From Entonaema liquescens (Eukaryota > Ascomycota > Sordariomycetes > Xylariales > Xylariaceae): 64,000 bases of DNA. The first letter of the stretch is position 1. Each line of letters opens with the position of its first letter. The stretch lies in NCBI GenBank assembly GCA_902805475.1, contig CADCSX010000005.1, forward strand, positions 1,189,501 to 1,253,500, given 5' to 3'. Shown here in pieces: positions 44,973 to 53,715 of this stretch. The notes under the pieces were generated by a model. That model did no database searches and was not told the origin of the DNA. It was given only the letters and a program-made list of their open reading frames with translations. The translations under genes and the position numbers were made by a program.

Positions 44973-45439
44973 ATGGGAGAGTGCGGGAGGGAGGTTTGTT
45001 GTGGTGTGGTATGATGTTCTATATGTACCTAGGTAAAGAAATAGGTAAATACGGCATGTGGTTCGCCCGCAATGAGGTGTTGGCGGCTAGGTTTGGAATA
45101 TTTAATTGAATCAGATATGAGCACCATTTTCACCTATCTCATCCTCTGTTCGGCTAGGCCTCCCGGGGTAAGGTTGGGAGTTGACTTGTGTTCGTAAAAC
45201 TTACCCCTATCGTGTGGATGGCTGTTGTGCTGCGACCTGAGTGTTGCTAATATAAAAGATTAACCATCTTTGTAATGTTCTCAAAGCCCAACTAAATCAA
45301 CTTCAGGGGTCAAAGGGATGTGATACTAGGCTATATTGCAAGTTACACGTTGAGATCAATATAGTGTAACTCAAGGTTAACTAGCTGTTAATTTGTTTAA
45401 GATACATTAATGGTTGTAAGTCATTGCTCGTGTACTATC
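44973..45439. other. Intergenic region between convergent genes
   Basis: 3' flanks of the isocitrate lyase and aldehyde dehydrogenase genes. It holds a perfect TACCTAGGTA palindrome at 45026-45035. No gene is present. Confidence 0.5.
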
Positions 45440-47020
45440 TCAGGTCAACTTTGTGTATATGGTCTGTAAATTGCAATAGCATTCCAAGCCCTCTACACCA
45501 TATTGGACAGCGATTCCGCTCTCCTTAAACCCGCCGGACGGAAATTTCGCATCTGTCTCTGCGTGAGCATTGACCCAGACTGTTCCCGCCTCGAGCTGAC
45601 GAGCAATTCGGTCGGCCTGTGCTGCATCCCTTGACCACACCGAGGCACCAAGGCCGTACGGGGTATTGTTGGCGCGTTCAATAACATCTGATTCTTCAGA
45701 CCATTTCAATATCGGGACTACCGGGCCTATAGTGCGTGTTAGTGTTTGGTTACCCCTATTGGCCCGCCGTAACGTATATTCCATCAGGAGATGACTTACC
45801 GAATGCTTCTTCCGCAACAACTTTCGAGTCATCGGGAGGGTTATCAACGATCGTTGGAGTCAAGAAAAATCCCTTTTGATCCTCCAGGGGCTTTGTGCTT
45901 CCAGTAGCTACGGTGAGCTTGTTCGTTTCGACGTCGGCGAGTAGCTTCTTGACATGCTCATATTGAGGTTTGTTAGACAACGGACCGATAGCGGATTCGG
46001 CGTCTGGTTTAAAGCTAAGATTCTTCGCATAATCGACGATCCCGGAGAGGAATTTGTCGTATACCGATTCGTGCACAAAGATGCGCTTGGGTATCAGACA
46101 GATTTGGCCAGAGTTGGCAAATGCGAAATAAGCGAGCTTGGGCACGATAGACTCTACGTCGACATCAGAACACACAACGGCTGCATCGTTGCCTCCTAGC
46201 TCAAGGATGCATCGCTTAAGGGTTTTGCTGCAGGACGCCATCACCTTCTTTCCCACTCCAATCGAGCCGGTAAAGGCAACCACGTTGATGCCAGGGTGCT
46301 CGACAAGCCAAGGCCCCAGCTCGTCATCGCCGCTTAATGCTTGAAGGACTCCAGGCGGGAAAAAGCGCTGGGCTAACTCGGCAACCTTTAAAATGCTGTA
46401 TGGTGCATGAGGGGAAGGCTTCAGGATGAGAGCATTGCCAGTGAGCAGAGCCGATGCGGTCTTAACACACGCTACGGCAAGAGGAAAGTTCCAAGGGATT
46501 ATGCCTAAGGCAACGCCGAGTGGCGTATGCCGCGTTATAACTTTGCGATTTTCGCTCTCCTCCCTGACCTTTTCGGTTAAAGATAATTCGGCCAGCCCAC
46601 GTATGAATGCAAGGGCTACCCAGACCTCGAATCCAGAATCCTTAACCTAAAACACGCATTGTAAGTTAGCCAAAAGGTAGCTAGTTTTCAATTGGTCCCT
46701 GTTGCATTGTAGTTTACCGGTTTCCCTATTTCCTTCGCTAGCATCTGCGCTATTCCGGCCGAGTTAGCCTCCAGAGCGTCGGCGAACCCCTTAACGGCTT
46801 TCTGACGCTCGGCCCATGGTACTTGAGCCCAGGCTTTTGCTGCCTTCTGTGCCGACTGGACGGCCTCGTTAACGTTGTCGGGTCCAGCAACGGGTACCGG
46901 TGCGTTGTCCTCCAGTGTGGCAGGGTTCACGGAGGTACGAGTCTTCCCTGTGCTAGAACTACGAAGTTCACCGTTGATGACATTATAGAATGTCGTGAAT
47001 TCGAGTGCGGGAGTAGTCAT
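45440..47020 (-). CDS. NAD(P)-dependent aldehyde dehydrogenase
   Basis: Three exons on the minus strand: 47020-46718, 46646-45800 and 45726-45440. Donors are GTAAAC and GTAAGT, acceptors TTAG and ATAG, giving 478 residues, the normal ALDH length. Motifs appear in order: GIIPWNFPLAVA (coenzyme-binding Asn), KPSPHAPYS, FTGSIGVGKKV (Rossmann Gly loop), LELGGNDAAVV (general-base Glu) and FANSGQICLIPKRIFVH with the catalytic Cys in GQIC. EEAFGPVVPILKW is formed across the last splice, followed by FPSGGFKESGI near the C-terminus. It oxidises an aldehyde to the acid. Substrate is unclear; the short form without a presequence suggests a cytosolic salicylaldehyde/vanillin- or medium-chain-type enzyme, which is inference. 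It converges with isocitrate lyase. Confidence 0.93.
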
Positions 47021-47468
47021 TTTTAGAAGTAATGCGTCGGCAAATATGAACAATTTGGTGAGAATAGTCGAGTCCGTAGCTGTATACCTAGCTCAAAACC
47101 AGTTGAAACTAGGGTTTATTGAGAATAGATTAAGAAGAGATTGAGAGAAGGTTGAGAGAAGATTGAGAGGAGTATTAAAAGAATTTCAAGCTGATACTCT
47201 TATAGGTCTACTTTCCGATGCGTCCCCAGTAATCGCAGGGGGGGCCAACCAAACATTTCAAGACAATCGTATAATGACTATATCGATTCCCCGCAACCTA
47301 TACTGCTTTTTTCGTAGCAATGTGGGGTTACACAACGTAGCCGAAGCTGTAGGCTTGTTGGTGGCGGTTTGGTAAGGCTGTTGGTAAGACTGACGGTGAG
47401 ATTAAACTGTCTTTCTGCAAAGCCCTAGCCCAAGCATTACAATATTACCTTCATATTAATAGCATATT
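47021..47468. other. Intergenic region with GATTGAGAGAAG-type tandem repeats
   Basis: At about 47115-47178 a purine-rich unit close to GATTGAGAGAAG is repeated imperfectly four times, just upstream of the aldehyde dehydrogenase start. No gene was recognised; the 70-codon frame at 47163-47375 has no features. Confidence 0.5.
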
Positions 47469-48609
47469 CTAGATTACCAATGAAGTCCCTTGGCTAGAAG
47501 GCAGAGAGGGTCTAAAGATGCGTTTGTAGAGGGGGCCATACACCGCAATAGAAGTTGCAATAAACCCTGTCATACATTCGATAGTACCCAAGAAGTTAAT
47601 ATCCATTGGATCCCCTATATCCATGAGTATAATCAACATCGAGTTTAAGGGATTAGTGCGATTTGTAGACTTACAAGTAACATCCACTGTTTCATTGAGG
47701 ATTCTAATATACCTGAGTTGAACAAGGCAGACTATACAGGAGCTATGATATAACTATAAGCAGAGTGGCGCACGATGAAGAAGTGGTTAACTAACCTGCC
47801 TCCCGCTGCAAATGCGAAGAATAATCCCCATTTTCTCCGTCTGCTTATTTGTAGCTTCCATATTAATGGGATAGGCATGCTTAATATGATGATATCGGTG
47901 ATGATATTTTGAATATATCCCACATATCCCGTGATGTCAGATCTTATACACGTCCCTGGTAGAGTTGGGTCCCATGACCGAGCAAGAGGTATGCATTGGA
48001 GATCGATCATAAGAAGGTATTGGATTGCCATTACAACTACCAGCGCTGATACCGCCCATATCGAGCGGCTAAACCAAGTCGTGCACCCAAAAAGACTCTT
48101 GTATAGGCTGAGGATGCTGAGCTTAAGGAATGTTATGACCAAAACGTATAGGTTACGCACAATGAAATTGGTCTACCAATGTACACACACGATTAGCCAA
48201 TTTTTCCCCATACGCAAAAATATGAGATAGATTGAACGTAAAGATGGCAACTCACAATAGTGAGGAGACGAACATCGGAAACGAAGATAATATGTCGCCC
48301 CAATCCGTACCTAGTCGCGAGGCAGGAGAAGACAATATATGCAACGAAAAATACCTTAAACTATTTAGCCATCTAACGCCAGGATCAGGACGACGAACAT
48401 ACCCACGCAGCTACCGCGAACCAGTCGCTTGTAATAAGATGCAGACGACGGTGCTGTATACGCCGTGCCCAAAGACGTAAGACAATGCACACAGTAGCTG
48501 TAGCCGCGGCGATGGAAGAACAAGCAATATAGCTGGGGCCACGATTATCATCAGCATGCTCGAGCATCCATTCTATATCATCGGCGTTAGGAGATCGTGG
48601 GCTGCCCAT
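47469..48609 (-). CDS. Rhodopsin-domain (PTH11-like) seven-helix membrane protein
   Basis: Five exons can be read on the minus strand with consistent phases: 48609-48403, 48360-48256, 48172-47796, 47742-47675 and 47614-47469, giving 300 residues. Helices and family marks are DNRGPSYIACSSIAAATATV, then LRLWARRIQHRRLHLITSDW, CLATRYGLGRHIIFVSDVR and RNLYVLVITFLKLSILSLYK. They continue with LQCIPLARSWDPTLPGTCI, NIITDIIILSMPIPLIWKLQ and DVTWDPM (Trp made by the last splice), ending GFIATSIAVYGPLYKRIF. This is the Fung_rhodopsin family, some members of which act as surface sensors in plant pathogens; the ligand is unknown. The first intron is only 42 nt, unusually short. The protein is shorter than most members and lacks the long C-terminal tail. 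Exon joins are by hand. Confidence 0.78.
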
Positions 48610-49459
48610 CTTCCTCGGAGCCGAGATGTATTCAAAGATGGACAAAAGATCAGGAGATGCCAGACGTCCAGTTTCACTGCATCTTTGTTATGCCCGACCG
48701 TGGATGGCATACTGTTAAGGTCAAAAGATGACAGACAATCAGGAGTGAGAATATTGAAACTATAAAGCTTCTATTCTATCAAGCATGATACACGGATGGG
48801 CGAAAATGTTCGGGTCCCCGGGAAACCGAAAAAATTATATATCTTTGTTTTCCCCACCCAACATAGCTGAACCTGCCTTTGGTTTAGCATAAAGGAGAGC
48901 AAATAGCGAGCTTCCCGGAGGAAGCTCCTGGAGATACGGGGTCCGCGCTTTGTCCCCGAATAGTAATAAAGAACCATCAAGAACAGGCTACTGTAATCCA
49001 AGACAGCTTTCGACTACGTATGACGCGTACTATCTGTAAGAAGTTCACTTATACACGATCGGTTACCTTAAGAGACATGTAGCCTACATCTTATAAGCTA
49101 AGAAGCTCGATATGAGGTACTTAAGTAGCGCGTAATGTATGAGTTTTTAATATTTTTGATTATTCTATCATTCAAACGCTATTCCATCGATGTTATTTCT
49201 TGGAAGAACGGCGAATACGTATAAAAAAATAAATCGAAGGCTGCTTTTGATCCTCACGTCTTGACCTTGGTTCCCACTAGAGCTCCCCGTTGCACTTCTA
49301 CTTGAATAGGATAGCATTTGCAATACTTACAAAGTGTTAATTCGACCATAAGCTTACGTTCCTAAAAAAAAAAAAAAAAGATTATTACAGACGATTACAA
49401 AACCCCCTTTCAAGAACTCAATAGCCTATCTAGGATTGACACAGGCTACTGGGCTAACC
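48610..49459. other. Intergenic region
   Basis: No gene was recognised. A GAGCTTCC/GGAAGCTC inverted repeat with a two-base centre lies at about 48908-48925, and a run of A lies near 49363-49379. An open minus-strand frame at 48771-49001 has no family features. Confidence 0.4.
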
Positions 49460-50542
49460 CTAAATAGTATCTTCTGTCCCAACGAAAGCCAATTCAGCCA
49501 TCAGCTCTCTCCAAAGTAAAGTAATTTTAAAACTTTGTCTCCTTCAGGCGTATATATAAATGGTGCCATACTATAACATGAATGTTAGAGGAGTTGTCCA
49601 GTGAGAGTACCTATGTAGAATTAATAGCATGTTACTTACGGTCAGATTTTGCAGCTCTCGATGTAATGGCCATGGGTTTCCTCGCCATGTTTCACAGCAG
49701 CATCGATAATTGCCCGAGCGCCAATGGCACAAGGCCGGCCTATTGTGCGCTCGAAGATGGCGCCGATGAACCCAAAGATTGTGCCACTTGCATCTCTCTG
49801 CAACTTGAAACCGTGGCAAAGGCCTGGGTTTGCACAATTTACGATAGCCAAGGAAGGGTCTACACGTTTCGCTAGCTGTACTAAGGACAACTGTCCGAGT
49901 AATTTTGACGTTGTATAGCGTTGGAACATATCGGGTTTGCGAGATTTCTTCTTATAGGTGGGGAGTAAGGGGTCTGCTGTCCTCTCGTCGAACTTTGCTA
50001 GGGCCGCAGTATCAGAAGATACTATTGTTAGACGGCCCAACTCTCTTTGACTTGATAATTGGCAATGTCAGGATAGCGAGTAACATGTTAGACAGGTAAT
50101 TTACCTGCACATCCTCTTCATAGCCAGATTCGTTAAACACTTCTTCACTTCTCCACACACCGGCGTTTATAATAACAATATCTAAATGATCAAGGGTACT
50201 TACACGTTTGGCTAATTCGGTAGCAGAATCAGAAGATGATAAGTCAAGCTTCCAAGTCTCAATGATAATGTCTTTGCGTGACTCGGATAGGATCTTACAA
50301 GCCACCTCCCCCTTAGACTCATCATGAACAGCTGGGATGAGTTTGCTCAATCCGAGATTCACAAGCTGGCGGGCGCATTCTAACCTAATTCTAGTGTTGG
50401 AACCTGTAACAATCGCAGTTTTACCGCGTAACTTAACCTCACTAGGCAAGGCCGGATCAGGGGTTACAAAAAACTGACGTCGAAGGAACTGTGTAATGCT
50501 TGCCTCCTTTTCTGGTGAAATATCGAAGATAGCGGTATCCAT
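49460..50542 (-). pseudogene. Short-chain dehydrogenase/reductase pseudogene
   Basis: The minus strand encodes a recognisable SDR: KLRGKTAIVTGSNTRIRLEC, LDHLDIVIINAGVWRSEEVF, EEDVQVNYLSNMLLAILTLP, RLTIVSSDTAALAKF, YTTSKLLGQLSLVQLAKRV and a tail ending MAELAFVGTEDTI. It is damaged in several ways. The cofactor loop TGxxxGIG reads TGSNTRIR, where both Gly-to-Arg changes fit single G-to-A transitions. A frame change occurs at about 50035 between KSKRVG and RLTIVS. A TGA stop follows GHYIESCKI at about 49650, just before a GTAAGT donor. A five-base tandem duplication (ACTTTACTTT) shifts the frame in the last exon. The catalytic YxxxK motif survives. Family identity is confident; the lesions are seen directly, and the transitions resemble mild RIP. 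Confidence 0.85.
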
Positions 50543-51013
50543 GTTGAACTAGAGGTAACAAACAGAGTACCTGGAATGAAAAAGTCAATGGACATAAGTG
50601 GGGGAAAAGTTGATCAAGAGACATACTTGTTACTAGTGAAGCTTCTAACTCTTAACAACATCTTTGTCTTAGGTAACACCAACAGTCGAAAAACTCCCTA
50701 GATTAATGTAAGGGATACTCTGATTCGTAACGGTTCTGCACTTACGCAACTGCTATACGATACGAGTTGCATATAGTATTAGGTAGTTAGACTATTACAA
50801 TCGGGTACCTACCTGTCAGTTCATTTGCTTACTTACACCTTATTTACTATGTATAAATTTGCTTGTAAATACAGTTGCTCATTATTCATCTTTACTTGGA
50901 GCTCAAATACCCAGATGTCATCAAGATACACATTCTGATTTTTTCTTATAAGTTAGGTAGGTAGCTAATATCAACCTACCTAGTCCCAGGAGCTTCTTAG
51001 AGCTCAAGTCCTA
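50543..51013. other. Intergenic region between two gene relics
   Basis: No gene was seen. It contains AGGTAGGT/ACCTACCT inverted repeats around 50955-50987. Confidence 0.4.
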
Positions 51014-51300
51014 CTACCTACAGCTCGAATTGATGATCTGACCAACCAGGCTCGTAACACCGGGTAGAGTAGCGACGGTCTTGGCGGTTGGCTCTGCACC
51101 TTCCGGGCCGATAATGCGTATATCCGGTGAGGTTAGGGTAGATTCCCATTTGGGAGTATAGAGATATTCTCGATGAAGGTGTCACCTTTAAACCGGAAGA
51201 TCTGGGTTACTGGTCCTGCCGAGCGAGAGATCGGGGCCCGGGAAGCCATTGACCCGGAAATAAAGAAAAGGAATACCAAAAAGAGGATACGTAGAGACAT
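51014..51300 (-). pseudogene. Fragment of a secreted NHL/SMP-30-like protein gene
   Basis: From an ATG at 51300 the minus strand reads a signal peptide (MSLRILFLVFLFFISGSMAS), then GPVTQIFRFKGDTFIENISI and LPNGNL. This is the usual start of fungal secreted beta-propeller proteins of the SMP-30/NHL type (recalled pattern IENxxVRPNGNLL). The frame then hits TAA. The next frame continues LTSPDIRIIGPEGAEPTAKT and VATLPGVTSLVGQI, and stops at 51014-51016 with no further propeller repeats. The family is usually about 330 residues, so most of the gene is missing. It is probably a truncated relic beside the SDR pseudogene. An undiscovered intron is possible but would not restore full length. Confidence 0.55.
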
Positions 51301-52200
51301 TTTGGTGGTAGGGTGGGTTACGATCTCATTGGCACTCACTTCGTTCTTATTTAGGGGGGAAAAGCGGTGGGAAGTAAGGGGTAATGCGTCCTTTTGTTCA
51401 CCTAATTATTAGAATAAGGCCATCAGTCTTGAGCCTAGTTAGATTTAGCGGATTGGCGAGATTTACAACGTATTCTCAAGATTTTTAATTGTCCCTTATA
51501 AGTTGCTGTCCTCATCCGTTCTCTGCGGGGGCCGTATAGATACCTAATTGCTGCCGGCGCATGTGACTTGTGTTCAGACAAGAGCACGAAGTAGTCATCT
51601 AAAATATAAATATGATCCACCAGCTGACAACGTATGTGAATAGCGCAGTACTGTTAGAGACGCACCTATCTAAACCTCTTAAAAGCAGTACAATGTCAAT
51701 CTAGGTGTCAGGGGTCTCGCTTGAGACCCCCTTAGAACAAAAAAGCTGTTTTGTATGTATAGCTCTGACTTCAGAGCTACCTTAGTTAGAGTTCCTTGCG
51801 GAACAACGAAGTTGTGTCCTCACCTTTTGGTTTGCCTCGTGACACTAGGTGTTTAGTAACTAATAATTCTATCGATTTTCAACCATGAGGTTTACACTAA
51901 GCGTACGGTTACAACCAAGAGGTTTATTCTCATCGCTCCTAAAGCCTCTTAGAGAGAACTATTATCGAAGATAATTCATCTTTGTTGGTTCATTTCAAGC
52001 ACCGAGTATCTGACATGAGATCTAGATCCTGTACAAATTGAACAAGAACTTCGTTATCTCTATGTGCAAAATACTATAAGAGGATGGCCCATGCGATCAT
52101 TTTAGGAAGCTAATATAATTTCCGAATCACAAAGAATTGGTTTGCTCTTTCTCTTCAAAACCATAAGCCTACAAATTCGCTAAACAATTTTATTGATATC
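51301..52200. other. Intergenic region upstream of the Sar1-like gene
   Basis: It contains the hairpin array described at 51701-51850 and the presumed promoter of the Sar1-like gene. No coding gene was recognised. Confidence 0.45.
51701..51850. repeat. Tandem array of short perfect hairpins
   Basis: Within 115 bp there are five consecutive inverted repeats. Arms 51711-51718/51723-51730 are GGGGTCTC with a GCTT loop. Arms 51737-51742/51749-51754 are ACAAAA. Arms 51760-51768/51771-51779 are TAGCTCTGA with a two-base centre. Arms 51791-51795/51800-51804 are GTTCC with a TTGC loop. Arms 51804-51807/51811-51814 are CAAC with a GAA loop. An outer pair CTAGGTGTCA (51701) and TGACACTAG (near 51840) is complementary apart from one base. 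Also AAACCTCTT at about 51672 pairs with AAGAGGTTT at about 51918. This could be a structured RNA, a foldback element or a mobile-element remnant. Confidence 0.65.
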
Positions 52201-52743
52201 ATGTCTTTCGCCGGTTGGATTCATGACACCTTGATCTCGCTTGGCATTCTGAGCAAGCAAGCAAAGGTGCTACTCCTTGGACTCGACAACTCTGGTAAGT
52301 CAACACTACTATACAGGCTCACAACAGACAGGCTTGGTGCCCTAGCGCCTACTGCGCGTCCAACTTCGGAGGAGCTCAGAATCGCCGATACACAGTGTAC
52401 TACGTTCGACCTCGGGGGTCACCAGCAGGCCAGACGTCTGTGGAAAGACTATTTGCCGGAAGTTAACGGTATTGTGTTCGTTGTCGATGCTGCGGATCCG
52501 GAGCGCTTCGAGGAAGCCAGGAACGAGCTATGGGAGCTTCTTACAATGGATGAGTTATCCAAAGTTACTTTCCTAGTATTAGGAACCAAGATCGACCACC
52601 CGAACGCCGTATCGGATGTCGAACTTCGTACTCGGCTTGATCTTAACTTTCTGTCGGACGACGATGTTGGGTTCTTCATGTGCTCGATAGTCGAGAGACA
52701 GGGGTACGGGGAAGCTTTGCGCTGGCTCGCCGAACGCCTCTGA
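52201..52743 (+). CDS. Divergent intronless Sar1-like small GTPase
   Basis: The 180-residue frame follows Sar1 closely. It has an N-terminal amphipathic stretch (AGWIHDTLISLGIL), G1 GLDNSGKS (27-34), PTARPTSEEL (50-59), the Sar1-type G3 DLGGHQQARRLWKDY (70-84), GIVFVVDAADPERF and a C-terminal MCSIVERQGYGEALRWLAERL-like end. Two features depart from the family. G4 reads TKIDHP (129-134) where guanine recognition needs NKxD. The segment before the last strand is about ten residues shorter than in canonical Sar1 (about 189 residues). Sar1 starts COPII coat assembly at the ER. Canonical ascomycete SAR1 genes have introns; none is needed here. It is thus a paralog, perhaps retro-derived, with altered nucleotide binding. 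Homology is certain, current function uncertain. Confidence 0.85.
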   Translation: MSFAGWIHDTLISLGILSKQAKVLLLGLDNSGKSTLLYRLTTDRLGALAPTARPTSEELRIADTQCTTFDLGGHQQARRLWKDYLPEVNGIVFVVDAADPERFEEARNELWELLTMDELSKVTFLVLGTKIDHPNAVSDVELRTRLDLNFLSDDDVGFFMCSIVERQGYGEALRWLAERL

Positions 52744-53292
52744 ATGTGTAGCGCTGATGCCGAAACTTTCCGCATGAAATAGGAAAATGGATCCAACAAA
52801 TAAGTAGTACCTGGATCCTTTTTGGCTCTGGCTGAATTTAGCCGTAGGTACAAATCATCTTCTTTGTTGCGTAGTTAGTGACACATAATTGTTCATATCA
52901 CGTAGCAACTAGTTATTATTACAATAGATCTTCATCTCACGATAAATACAAAAAAAAACAATTGGCTAAATCCCAATCTTGCAAGTGGAATATTGATCAT
53001 ACCTACCTAGGACGAAGAAGCTCGATATTTCATCCTATATATAGAGTTGAGATCTGGCTTAGGTCCTAAGTCAGGGAATTCTTCAGCTCCGTCAGATGAT
53101 TACATGACCCCTGACCTAACATATACCATATACTCTGTGGTTCACTATAACTATACGATGATTTGTGTGTTACCTACTTAGAGGAGTGATTATGAGCGTA
53201 AACCCTTATATAAATACGCGGGCGCACCCAAGGGGGACTGGCTCCTTGGTCCGCATGCCACCCACCAATCCCCTGTCGACCAAACCGGAACC
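52744..53292. other. Intergenic region with TATA box near the right end
   Basis: No gene was recognised. A TACCTACCTAGG-type motif lies near 53000. TATATAAA at 53207-53214 lies 79 bp before the candidate gene at 53293. Confidence 0.45.
53207..53214 (+). promoter_or_regulatory. TATA box candidate
   Basis: TATATAAA followed by GC-rich sequence, 79 bp upstream of the ATG at 53293. The distance fits a focused fungal core promoter. Confidence 0.4.
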
Positions 53293-53715
53293 ATGTCTTC
53301 GACTTCATCTTCAAGTTCGTGTTCGACTCCATACCCAAATTCTAGATCGCCTTCCCCCCAGCCTCAGCCTCCTGATAAGGCTAAAGAAAGCCTACACAAC
53401 GGTGTTACCGACGCTGTAGTAGAAACTGGCGGTGAAAGTCAAACTGCTCCGTCTAGCCGCTACTTGGATCCACGCAACTACGTCTGGGATTTCGTGAGTG
53501 AACCTTCCCATATAAATCCTTATGGCAGACCGCACACTTTCATGGGCTACCCTAGTACAGGTGGGGATAAAAGTTGAGCCATGTTCGTCGGCTTAGTTTT
53601 ATCTCCCAATCTACAGGCTGGTATAAATGACTGCGCATATCTGCTAGGTAACACCGTTTTGTTTCTCTATGAACCAGTCAGCGTCACATTCCAGGAGACC
53701 TATCAGAGTGGGTAA
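53293..53715 (+). CDS. Candidate small Ser/Pro-rich protein, function unknown
   Basis: An ATG at 53293 opens MSSTSSSSSCSTPYPNSRSP, then a charged middle and a SSRYLDPRNYVWDF block. Two models are possible: a single exon to the stop at 53575-53577 (94 residues), or splicing at TTC|GTGAGT (53494) to CTACAG|GCT (53617). The latter continues AGINDCAYLLGNTVLFLYEP to a stop at 53713-53715. The spliced model has clean signals and an in-frame join. A TATA box sits 79 bp upstream. I do not recognise a family. Low complexity at the N-terminus means it could be spurious. Confidence 0.33.

Noticed and set aside
47469..48645. Initial impression that the rhodopsin-domain locus is a pseudogene
   Set aside because: Five exons with good splice signals and consistent phases restore a continuous protein, including the family Trp in DVTW.
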